From NCBI GenBank assembly GCA_964035545.1, contig OZ037768.1:8051241-8115240 (forward strand): a stretch of DNA of 64,000 nt, written 5' to 3'. This DNA comes from Bugula neritina (Eukaryota > Bryozoa > Gymnolaemata > Cheilostomatida > Bugulidae). Numbering within the stretch: the stretch's first letter is position 1; each line of letters begins with the position of its first letter. Below, in pieces: positions 31,498 through 44,100 of the stretch. Both the position numbers and the translations under genes were made by a program. The notes beneath the pieces are model-generated. The model was not told the DNA's origin, made no database searches, and was given only the letters and a program-made list of their open reading frames with translations.

Positions 31498-34400
31498 ATG
31501 ATACAGCACAAAATATTACCAAAATTGACCCTTTTATGTATCTTCTATGTTCACACACACGCGAAAAGCATTCAAGGTATAATAGAGAATGAACACTCAT
31601 CTGAACCTTTGCTAGCACCACCTGGAACTCCTGTCAGTGTTGTCATAAATGCTATGCACGTCAACAATTCTTCTATCACATATAAATACTCTTTTCAATC
31701 TCTGCAGGATTTGAATGAAGTACGCCAAAATTTAAACAATTTTCACAAAAATATTGAAATAACGATTATTAGGAACCACAGTACTCCGATAGTACTTTAC
31801 CTGGAAAGAAATTCATTGCTGATTACTAAGAATTTTGTTCGCAAATATTTCGCTTCCTTTGGTGCGCCAATTATGAAAACTACTGATGAACACGATATGA
31901 CGTTGTCAGACTGCTATTTTACTGGTCATGTTTTGAAACACGTCAATTCATTGGTATCTTTGAGTATCTGTAATGGGGTCAAAGGTGTTGTGGAACTATT
32001 TGATCAAGTATATGTTATTAATCCAATTGTGGTGGGGTCGGAGCTTATACATTATTGGCATATGCAAAATGAAACAAACAGTGCTGAATCATCAATGAAA
32101 TGTGGCACTACTGTGGAAGGTGATTACAGCAGACATATGCAGTCTAATTTTTCTGCACATCGACACAAAGGTCGATTCCCTCGACAAATCAAACTACCAG
32201 CAAACCATGTCTCAGAAACCAGATACATAGAAATGTATGTTGTCATGGACAATAGTGAGTACCGCAGAGCGGGCAGTGTGGATGCAACAATCATGAGAGC
32301 TGTAAATATTATAAACTATGTCAGTGCTTTGTACCGGCAGCTAAATATATATATAGCTTTAGTTGGTGTTGAGGTATGGAATAACGGAGATAAAATTCCA
32401 TATACTACAAGCAGTACATCAGGTTTGGACACAGGTAAATTGCTTGCAGAGTTCAACAAATACCGCCAATACAAAATAAATTGGAACGTTAATAATGACA
32501 ATGCTCAGCTGTTCACAGCACTACAGTTTGAAGGTAACTTAATTGGAAAAGGCTCAACCAAAGCCATTTGTTCTCAACCCTACAGTGGGGGGATAACTTT
32601 TGATGGACAAGAAGATAATTATATTCGAGCAGCTACAACCATGGCTCACGAACTCGGACATAACCTGGGCATGATACACAGTGATGATTTTGATGAAGAT
32701 CGTTGCCAGTGTGAAGATCCTCAAAATCCGGAGTTCACAGACTGCATAATGCATTCATCGTCTAGTGGTGTGTAATTATCATATATACAACTGCAGTGCA
32801 ATTAACCGGTTACTATGCCTGTTTGTACTTGATGGTAGTGTCTATTATATAAAGCTTTATCTATCCCTGGAGATAGATGATTAGGCAGTGGGAGAAGTAG
32901 CATATCGACACATAATATTGTATATATAAGCTATAATATATCGTTAAGTGGTTGCTCAGCTGCTAGTAAAATAGATTAAGCACTTAGTAATTAACTAATT
33001 AGGTTGGTGTTTTATTGGATTACAGTTAATATATAGATCAACTGTCCTCTCTACCATCCTTTCAAGTCCCACATCACAGTTGGTACAAATCTTGGCTCTT
33101 CTTACAATCACTTGATACTCTATTCTCAAGTTACCCATTACTTTCAGTTTCATCTTTTCAATGGGATAGTGAAGCCACTAACTGTCAACAACTATCAAAA
33201 TTAAGTTTGAGCTTTGCTTTAGAAAGCCTGCATAGATGCACCACATATTTTGTAAAACAAGAAATCATGTACACATACAATATTATGCAGGCCTATGAAC
33301 CGGTGTGCCTATATTCTGAGATATTTCTGTTCTCATATATTAAGAATGATAAATATGTATATTCAGTGCTGGTAGCACACTTCGTTGATCTCGATATTCA
33401 TTGCATTGTTTTACTGTTTCCAATAGCTTGTGAACAACTGATCCAATATAATAATATTGTTCAATTTTCAAGGAGCCTATTATGTTTAGTCATCTAACAG
33501 TGTGACTGCTATTAAACTGTATAGTTAGTTTTCCTGACCTTCATATATGGTAATAACTTTTTACATATATAATCAATACACAATCTTAAGATAATCTACT
33601 TAATTAACCCAACATTAGGCATATGTCTAAAAAATATCATAAAATCTTAAGTTTGTCCAACTATTGATTTGTGAAATATATATGTAACCTAGTGTTAACT
33701 GTCACTTGCTAGCTGTCAATGTACCAAATGCAACATATTTTATTCAATAAAATTTTGTATGTTTAGCCTATAGGCAATCGGTGCGCTGGTCTCAGTGCAA
33801 TAAGGAGAAGCTTTGGAGAGACTTTACTGAAGGAAACTTTGATCATTGTCTCAAAAATATTCCAGAAGTACTTGAAAAAGTTGGGAATACTGCAATATGT
33901 GGCAACTTCTTTGTAGAAGCTGGTTAGTAGTACTTCATAATGTACATGCAGTAGTTACTAATATGGATCTATTTAGTATCAAAAGTTTAGCTATGTGTTT
34001 AAAAGTATTTTACATTTTTATTCAATAAGTTGATATTTTAATAAAAAATGAGTCATTTAAAATTGGCACATCAGTTGAATCATAAGTACCACATGACTCA
34101 TAGGTTATGGTTGATCAACTCTTCTGGTTAAGATGATTGGCTGCTCACAGTGATTTATTCTTATCCAGAGCAACCGTAGCCTGTCTGTTTCCGGTAGCAG
34201 GCACTGTTTTGTTATTGGCTATGACTGCAGTAATAAATTTACATACAACAGGGTTTGATATCTGATTCATGGTTACTGTTTACTAAAATATTAATTATAT
34301 TCAACTGTGTTGTAACTCATCAGTAACCTAGTCAGCCGTGTGTACTCAGCTGTGTGAAAATTCAGCAATTATATTAACAATTGCACATTGTATTTTTAAT

Positions 34401-37400
34401 GCAAACAATTAGATGCTAGATTTAATGTAATATTAGTTGTATGCTGAAAGTGAGCACACCGTGTGTAGTTGTACATCGAGTTCAGTGAGCTTCAGATTAA
34501 GTGCTCTTTAGGGGTTCATAGACAATGCCATTGTGTTATCTCTACAGGCTGCCAGGAAATGCACTCTGCCTGATCTCCCGGGTTCTTATGTGTCTTGCGC
34601 TGCCTTTTAATCATACTGGGTAGCTGCTAGGTGAAGAGATGTAGGTTTTTCTTAGCTTGGATTCTTAACTTTGCATTGAGATTGTTTTATTTCATAGTTA
34701 GGCAACTCTTCATGCTACAAAGTTCTGCTGCAACTGTTTTATTAAAAACTGCAATTACGCATCTCTCTTTTAGTATATCAGTAACACAAGTTTCAATTTT
34801 GTACAAGGAAACACATTTTTAAGTTATTTTAGAAGCAATGATTTCCTCAAACTGTATACATTTGATGATTGTATGTACTCAAATGAAAGCATGTCAGTTA
34901 ATTCCCTGCCATGTAGTTGAACACTGTGTAAGTGCATGAGACAACTGTCTTATCTGGTAACAGGGTATACTGTTGCTTGATTTAGATCTTTTAGTCACTG
35001 CAAGCTCAGAAGTCTTGTATTAAACTTACTGCAGTAAAGAAACTTACATCATTAAAGAATATGTATTAAGGACGGGCAATTCCTAATATAAGTTGGTGTC
35101 TTACCACCAATGATGTGTCTTATATACAAACACACAAGTCCACAGTGTATTGTAAAATGATGTTTCCAAAGTGCTGATAATAATATTAGCTTAGGGACTT
35201 CAGATTATTTGGAATAATAGTTTTTTGGAGTGTGATTCCGACTCCAGGATAATATGAGAATAGCCCGAGATCTTACTAATATATTGTGCTGTAGGAGAGG
35301 AGTGTGACTGTGGCCAGCCCGCTGATTGTCAGAGTAAGTGTTGTGACCCAACAACCTGTAGACTACACAGCAATGCTACATGTGCTACAGGTAAATAGGC
35401 TCATGAATAATGAGGAATACCACTTTTGCTATGCCTTGTGTCACTTGATTTATTATTCAAGTAACTTTAATGTTGAGTGGCAATTTAACTGTGCAATTGT
35501 GTAGTAACAGTTGTTGATGTCAAAACCATTTCAACATTAGAATGTTGCTGTTGAAAAGATAAAAACAATATGAGTTATTTGTTTGGGCTGTCCAAAAGAT
35601 ATGTGGGCAAAATAACTTAATCAGTTAGAAACTGTTGTAATCATCAAGGATCTTGATAAGCCTTCAGACTATGGAGATTAACTATGACTACAATATATAG
35701 TATATAGTAGTCTGCACGCTGTAAGACCTTCTATACATTTCTACTCATCATTGTATCACACAGGATCCTGCTGTGACCTTGAGACATGTACTGTTCGTCC
35801 AATCTCATACCCATGTCGTACAGTACAAGATTCACAGTGTGATCTACCTGAAACATGTGACGGGGATAGTGAATGGTGTCCTGTAGATACATACAAACGT
35901 GATGGAACTGAGTGTAAAAACATAGAACAGGGCTATTGCTATGAAGGGAAATGTAATACCCACAGTTCTCAGTGTAACTTTGTCTGGGGAGAGGAAAGTG
36001 CGAAAAAGGCGGATGATTTCTGTTACACAACATTTAACAACCGTAGTAAGTAGGCCCAGCTTTCTTACTGTTTCTTAATAATTTAGTTCTATTCTTTATA
36101 GATATTTCTAAAGCGCTGCAGCGTATGTCTATTTTTCCTGAGCTGTGTTTTAGTATCACAAACCTGCTAAATTGCAAACTGCAGTTTTGACTGTTTATTG
36201 TAAAATTGCTGTGTAACATATCTGTAACAGGTTGATGTGCTAGTAGTTATAAAACTTTGCACCAATTTAGGCGCCTACTACGGCAACTGCGGCTGGAAGA
36301 CGCAGCAAGTTGAGTCTGATACGCCTATTGTGAAGGAAGAGTATCAAACTTGTGAAAAGGAAGAAGACAAATTCTGTGGACTCTTGCAATGCCAGTATGA
36401 GGGAGCACCACTGGACCGCACCAAGATCATTAACTTCCCATTGTTTATCTATCATCATACCAGGCAGGGCAAGGACTGTGCTGTCGCTGCTTTCGATGTT
36501 GGTAAGACAAGCTACTGTCATCACTTAGTCATGCTGCCATAATGAAGTAGGTGCAGTGACGCAGAAATTGGAAAAAACCCTGATCTAGATTGAAAAATAT
36601 ATCAAAAGAAATAACATTTGTTTGAAAGTTTTCCCCAGTGTCTTTAATACAATTTCGCAAAGACAATTAAAGAATTTAGGCTTTTAAAATTTCTCTGTCA
36701 CTGGACCTGAATGGCCATAATGACCCCTTTCCTGACCTATGCTGCCACTCTCACACAGACAGCCATGTTTGCCCAAGTCTTGTTTGTTTTCAGAGTATGA
36801 CATTCCAGTCAATTGATAATCATCAAGCTGTCAATCAAGTAGGATTTCAACTCTGCGTTTAGTTTTAGTTGTGGGCGCATGATTATCTCAATCTTCATTG
36901 GCAATTCATCTTTTCTCATAAATCACAATTTATTTACACTTCAGGAAAAATGTTTCTGTTTACTTAATCATATTACTAGTAGTCACATGTTGTGCAGTGT
37001 GTTTATGGCTCACAAGACAAGGTTCAGTGACTACCTAGCAGTAGTTCAATACTTTGTAGTCATATATCATATAGCTGTCAACTGCTAGGAGGAAACTGAT
37101 TAATATGTAATGGCATAAACCTCTCTCTCATATTTTATAACATTAAAACACATCATTTCATAGAAATGTGTATTTCCAAAGTAGGAATGCAAGTAGCCCT
37201 AGTAACTAACAGTTAATATATAGTGTAGCAGGTTTATAGTATGTTCAGCCAGTAAAATACTATATAATGGGTGCTTAAGGATTGCAAGTTGCTGCCTTGA
37301 ATAAATTGCCATTCTATTTAATAAATGTTTTACCCACAGTTATAAAGAAATCTGAACTTTATGTTCCACTTTAGTAGCACTATGTACAGTCACTGTATAA

Positions 37401-40086
37401 TTTCTGAAATACACAACAATTTCTTGTAAATGCACAACTTGCAGTGCAAGCTGTGCATTTGCAAGAAAAGCCATTCCTTAACTAAATCAACAATCTTCAA
37501 GTATATGTTGATAAAGTTAGGTGTTCAGTCATTGGGAAACTATGCAAGTTTTACAGTTGGATAATTTCACCATTAGTTCAAACAATATTTTATCAAACTT
37601 ATGCTCTTAATATCAAAATTATCATCAATATCTTTTCCTTGATCAATATCATCAACCATAACTATTACTGCCATTAAAATCTAAATGTAAAGCACTGTGT
37701 TGCATATTTTAGGTTTTAATGTCTATGATCCTGGCCAGGTGCCGAATGGAGCAAAATGTGCGACTAACAGTATGTGTGTCAACTCCAAGTGTGTCCCTGT
37801 ACCTCAACAACCTGAGTCATGTGACTGTAATGGTAGAGGTGTCTGTAACCAGCTCAATCAATGTCATTGTGACATTGGCTGGGCTCCTCCAGACTGCAAG
37901 CGCAAAGGGAAGGGGGGTTCTATCACCAGCCATCCTATGGTTATTGATGGTCCAAATCTCGCACTACTGTCAGGTTGGTTATTCGCTGCATAGTTTTAAA
38001 GATGCTCCACCTACTGTAGCATTTGGTGTATCAGTAGGAGATGTGATGCTTATTGATTATTGCTATAAAACTTTGCTCCCCAGCATAAAATTGCAGAAAA
38101 CATTCCCAGTGGCATCATTAGTGTGTTCAATGAGAATAGAACTAGCAGCTTTGGAGTTGGTGAAAGTGTATGATACTCAGTGCTAGGTTACCACATGATT
38201 TATATACTTATATCTATATATATAGGAAAACTAGATGCTAGGGTTTTCATGTCTAATCACTTCAATAATCATATGATAAATTATAGGGAGCTTGACATTA
38301 TTAGTTATGACATGATGTCAAGATTAATCTGTTTTACATGGGTTTAGCTCGTATAGATTAATGGGAATAGCATACAGTTAGTTAGTAGTACAAAGCCCCG
38401 GGTGTTAATAATCTAATAAGAAATGGCAAAAGCAACAAGTCAAAACTCTGATTTTTGCTAAAAATTTACAAGAAAAGCCATCCCTTGGGTAATTATGTGC
38501 AGTTCAACATGTTCTGCTGATCTTATTTGAATGTAATTATCTTATCATTATCAATTAGTGTCACTCCAAAGCTGTGACTGGTAACTCTAGAATACTTATT
38601 ATCTATAATCATACATCTAGAGTCTAGATCAACTCTTTCTATGCTTTCTAGAAACTTCATTACACTTTATTTTCTGTATTCATTTAGATTTTTGTACCAA
38701 ATCATATTGCAAATCGCTTTATTGTTCTCTAATAATCTGGTATTTGGATTTATCAACCCATGTTTTTATATTGGCAGGTTTAATATCGTTCTTCAGCATT
38801 GCCCTGATGGTGATTGTTGCAGTAGTGATAGGTTGCAAGCGAAAGGCAGACCTTGAAAAGTTTTTGAACAAACTTAAAAGGTTTGAATTTGTATATTATT
38901 GTGCTGTCTTTCTTCTATAGACTGGTTCAGCTATCTGTTGAATAGAGTGTTTATCAATCAAACTATTGTTGTAGGCTATGCATTCCATATGCCCTCTTTT
39001 CTGTCCTAATGCCTATTATAATATTCAGAAATAAAATTACCAAACTCTAAGTAGTTGTGCTCTCTTGACATTTGTGAGCTCACAACTTTAAATTTACATA
39101 ATATACTGACACTGTAAGTGAGCTACTGGTCATTATTGATTAAGATAGCTAATGGGAGTTATCTACTTAATGTGTAAAATATTATTTCTGTACTGAGAAA
39201 CAAATATTATTTGAGTTGCTTTATGGTCACATAAATGCCTTTACTTGTGCACTTTCCTATATTTCATTACTAGGTGCTGTTTACTTACTAAATTCAATGT
39301 AAAAGATCTGTAAAAGCTTATTTTCTGGGACTGGAACCCTAAAGATACACATTAATTATCATTTTTGTGAGATTGTATTTTCAAATTTTCAAGTATATTT
39401 TGTTGTATTTCACTAGAAGTGAATCAACTAAAAAGGAGACACAACTACAAGATGTTCCAGCTCCAGTCTTGCGTCAAAACGATTCTCAAATATCCAGACC
39501 TCCATTTGTTGTTAAGAAACATTCTGCTCTAAAACCTCCAAATTCAGCTGCTTCTAGTAACAACAAATGTAAGCATATTTGAAATATCTAATATTTTAAC
39601 CACGAGTTCTGATTTTGTGTTGCTGCCACTTTAGCCCTTGATTCTATAACACTTTTTTGTTTCATGTAGATGTAGATATGGTTTGTGAAATATTGTTTTC
39701 AAACTAAGTAATTAATGTGTTTTGTAGCAGTCATATCTACTCCTGTATTCCAAAGTTCTACAAACGGCTCATCTCAAATGCTGGCGAGCACCACACGTAC
39801 TCCTCCTAGCACCGCACTTACACCTCCGCGTGTTGTCCCACCAGCAATTCAAAGTCTTACAACTGATCCAGCTTCAGTTCATTCGAGCAATGCACTCAAA
39901 CCATCACGGGCGGCTCCTCCGCCACCGAAACCTGCTGGCCGAAATGTGAAGAACTTAGGTATGCTTTATGAGAATGTGGCGCCAGCTGTGCCTCCAAAGC
40001 CACCAGTTGGAGCCAAACCTCCTCCTCCTCCAAAGCCAGCTCCAAAACCAGCTCCAAAGCCCAACCCGAACAGGTCTTGGAAATAA
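31498..40086 (+). CDS. ADAM gene 5: membrane protease with proline-rich, SH3-ligand-like tail, 968 aa
   Basis: Exons: 31498-32767, 33767-33922, 35295-35390, 35764-36045, 36271-36501, 37713-37973, 38778-38880, 39417-39568, 39731-40086 (39728 if the TAG of a TAGCAG acceptor is used). The start ATG opens [20 protein letters not shown], a signal peptide. The prodomain has a cysteine-switch candidate MKCGT and a canonical furin site RFPR before QIKLP. Zinc motif [11 protein letters not shown] begins at residue 384; the Met-turn is CIMH. Disintegrin, cysteine-rich and EGF exons follow, then a membrane helix ([15 protein letters not shown]) with CKRK. The tail is long and proline-rich, with several PxxP / PPxP runs ([28 protein letters not shown]) of the kind that bind SH3 domains in ADAM9/12/15/19. 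Probably closest to the ancestral form of the cluster. Two stretches, 35764-35975 and about 37728-37910, are nearly identical to genes 1-4 although the rest is well diverged. Confidence 0.9.
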
Positions 40087-41175
40087 GACGCAACCAATCA
40101 GGTCTTAGGGAATACTGGTAATTGATCTTGCTTAATCCTAATGTACTGTTCAATGTCTAAAGTGGTTCATTCCTAAATATAATTCAGCTGATTCATGCAT
40201 TCAGTTGCTATCTAGTCTTTCAGTCACAGGTTTGCAGTATTCACCTACACGCATATAATGGGTTTAAATATCTACTCTTTAATATTAGATATTTTTTATG
40301 ATTTTTGAGTATTTTGTTTATATAGGTTTATATCATTCCTTTTTGTTTGGCCCTTTTTGGATAAGGTTGCATATTTGTTTACGTTTGTTTATCTTAGTAC
40401 TACTGCAGCTAAAATCTCACATTATTATTGTACTTACTTTTAATACTTAGCATAATCAAACGCCTTACTATGTCTTAATCATCAAATATTTTGTGCTCAA
40501 TTTGTGATAATTGTAATGCTCTTCAAAACTATATTATTGTAAATCAATTAATTTTCTATTTGAATTATTTTTCAGTAAGTTGAAAATCAAGAAATAAAAT
40601 ATATATTTTTAATAAGCATCATATATTTTTACTCAAATAAACCAAGTAATTACATAACACATTTAATGTTATATTGCTGCAATGCTGGTAGTGATAAACG
40701 GAATTGGTTGTGGAAATACAATTATCAAAAAATTGCTGAAATACCATGTTTTCATCATTCTAGTAGCAAATATCTATAGCAACTTATTACTTTATTTTAT
40801 ACTTTCTGTAAACAAACTCTAAAATCAATAGATTAAAATAAAAATTGCTGACAGAGATGAAAGCACAGAACTGTTGTTAAGTTTAGATCAACAGCTTAGA
40901 CTTTTTGTTGCCTCTCATTAAATTAATAGTTGACTAAAAAACTGGTACAAGATTAGATAACCCACCTATCGCAAGTAAAATTTTACACTATTTAATATAA
41001 TAAAAAAAAAAATACAGCTAATATAAACTTATATTAATCTAGCTCTATGATCTACCTCTATAAAGCCCATATATAAATTTTTCTAATATATTTCATTATG
41101 TGTAACAAAGAAATTTATTAAATAAATGATATTCTTGTAGAATTTCAAAGTTAATAGTTATAGATCTGAAGAAAT
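40087..41175. other. Spacer between ADAM genes 5 and 6
   Basis: About 1.1 kb, very AT-rich, without coding sequence. A likely poly(A) signal of gene 5 (AATAAA) lies at 40,593-40,598. The promoter of gene 6 should lie in the last few hundred bases, but no motif stands out. Confidence 0.6.
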
Positions 41176-44100
41176 ATGAACACGCTTAAGCTGTCCAGCT
41201 GCAGGTATATCTTGACGTATAACTATTTATTTCAAAGTTTTGTCGTTATCATGCTTTTATGCAGGCATGTAAGTACATCTACCTTTAATAGTCAAACATT
41301 TTTAAGTAACACTGCTAATGGAAAAGACTATAAAACAAAGTCACCTGCCATTATAAAATTAAAAGTTACTCTATTCTTGGAATCTTTTTCATCAACGTAC
41401 CATGCTTATTATTTTGAAAGCTTCAATCATAGTGACGGCATAAAGAATTTAACAAGATTTATAAATCAAAATGCTACTAATAGTAGCATAATACATATTA
41501 GAATATCAAGATCAGGTTTTAACCCAATGACTTTACAACTCAAACAGTCTCGGCCAATCATATCTGCAGGTTGTGTGGCCAGATACTCCAACAAATCAAA
41601 ACCAATTAAAAATTTCCAAAAGCTGATTCAAGATGGCTGCCATTTTACTGGGAAAGTGTTGGAATATACTAATTCACATGTGTCTGTTAACTTATGTAAT
41701 AAAGTGACCGGAAAAATAAAGTTATTTGAAGAGGCAGCAATCACATCTGCAACATTTCACAAGAATTATTGGAATGCCACCATGGATATATTACACGAAA
41801 GCAATCCGAATTTTACTAAAGTTAAAAATAGAACAAAGAGACAGGTTGATTCGTATTTGGTAACGACAAACTGGTTGAAAACCGGTGCTGTCTACTACAT
41901 TGAAGTTTTTTTGGTAATTGACAAGGGCACGTACAAGAAACAAGGAAGGTCTGTTGATAATTGTTTTCAAGCAGCACAGAACCTTATTCATGGTTCTAAC
42001 GTTTTGATGACCCAAATTGGTCTGTATCTGGTGCTGGTTGGAATTGAAATATGGGACGGAGAAAACAGAATAGAGACGTCACAAAATAATACCCAAACAT
42101 TAGCAAATTTTAATGAATATCAATACAAGTATTTGTATGACAGCGGCGCGTATGACACTGTTGTTTTGTTGTCAGATAAATTAGTAAATTTTCCAAAAAA
42201 TGGGATCACAAACATTGGTCGCATTTGCACAGCTCAATCATCCGGAATTATTTTGAATGCTAAAAAAAATTTGCAATTATCATCAGTTTCTTTAGCTCAT
42301 CAACTCGGTAATCTGCTGGGACTGGCAGACATTCAGTCAAATGAAAGAGATGATTGCGATTGTCCTCGGAAACGAACTTCCAAGTGCATTATGGAAAGTG
42401 AAGTATGTAAGTAAATTATACTTAAAGAGTTAGTAAGTATTGAGTAGATATAAAAGTTATATTTGCTAAAACTAAGGAGCCTGTTTGATTAACTGTAAAT
42501 TCCATTACAAGCAACTAAGCTATATTGAGTAAAGTATAACAAAAGTATGATCAGTTAAATGACAATGACCTCTAATAAATAAATAAATGTTTAATAATCT
42601 TAAAGCATAAACTTATAAAATGAAGCAATAATTATTCAATTAAATCAAACATCTGCACAAGTTTTGATACTCATTTGAAAGGGTTCAAATTTAAATAATG
42701 GTAATGACTGCATGCAATGATATCTATAAATATTTGAATACAGGGAATGAGCCAGGCACAAAAATGCAGCATTGCTGGGTTTTTGAGCTTCTTCATCATT
42801 CTTTACGCCAAAACAGTTCAAGTTACTGCTTTACTGCTGCAGTATATATTTTTTTCAACATTATAATCATAGTGCTTATGTGTTAGGAGGTACAATGCCT
42901 GCCTTCCCAAAAATTTGACAAAGAAGTCATCAGTAAATACTAGACAGAATAAGAGTTTGATACTACCTACTGGTTGTAACAACATGTGTGTAGCCATAGT
43001 GCTATATTCTAAAACATTCCATTTATCTACTTTGCTGCAACAAATTAGGGAAGTCTTAAAAGGTCTTATTTGTTTACAGAATATCTCAACTGTGTTTTGT
43101 ATGCTATAGTGAGTTTTGCAAACTGTTATGTGTTGTAGCATTGTCTTCTGAAAATTGGGTGTGGTCACCTTGTTCACAAAAACTACTAAAAAACATTGTG
43201 CTTACCAAGAAATACTTTGCGGGATGTTTGTCAAATAAACCTGAGTTGTGGTCTCCTGCCTATCAATCTAGCACGTGTGGTAATCACATCATTGAACAAG
43301 GTGGGTTGTAGCTACACACACACACGCACACCCACACACCCACACACACACACACACCCACACACACACGCACGCACGCACATATATATAAAGCTGTACA
43401 ACTGTACTGTATAACATATATAGTAACTATGTTTCACTCTTCAGGAGAGGAATGTGACTGTGGTCCAAGTGAACAATGTGATAGCAAATGCTGCATACCA
43501 GAACTTTGCAAACTAAAGAGAGGAGCCGCATGTGCATCAGGTGACTTTATAATATACCTGTGTTTTATCTTCATACAGTTGGCTAAGACATCAACAGTCA
43601 TTATACAGCATGTCACATCACGCAGCTGGTATATAGGCACATAAAATGATAATATTCTAAAGAAACTTTTCTGTATTAATCTACACTAATTAACCAGAGA
43701 AGGCTTTTCATTTTTGAATAATTTACCATTAAAGCATGTAATGTAAAGTAAAATTATTCTCACTAATGCATAATGTTTTATTATACTAAACACAATAACT
43801 CCGTGTAAATAATTACCTTTTGTTATACAAACAAAATGTCATATTTTACAAAATTACAGGTAAAAGATTGAAAGCCCAGCTTTTTTATTATGTTAAATTT
43901 ATAATTAGGTATATAAAGCTGTGAGTACTCAAATATTGAAAAATTTATTCTCATACTTTACATGAGTATAAAAATAGGGCGTTACTGTAGCTAGTCACTA
44001 GTGTGTTTGAATTAATTTTTTGCTTATTTCAAGTGTACAGTACAGCTGCTACGTTAAATTAGATTCCTAGATATGATGTCTTTGTTGCTATTATTTTCAG

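Noticed and set aside
32768..33766. Extra exon in intron 1 of gene 5 (open frame 33207-33497)
   Set aside because: No counterpart in the other copies, no matching acceptor and donor in phase 1, and no cysteine pattern of the family.
36034..37088. Small open frames in introns of gene 5 (for example 36879-37088)
   Set aside because: Short, AT-rich, no homology to neighbours, and inside a well-supported intron.
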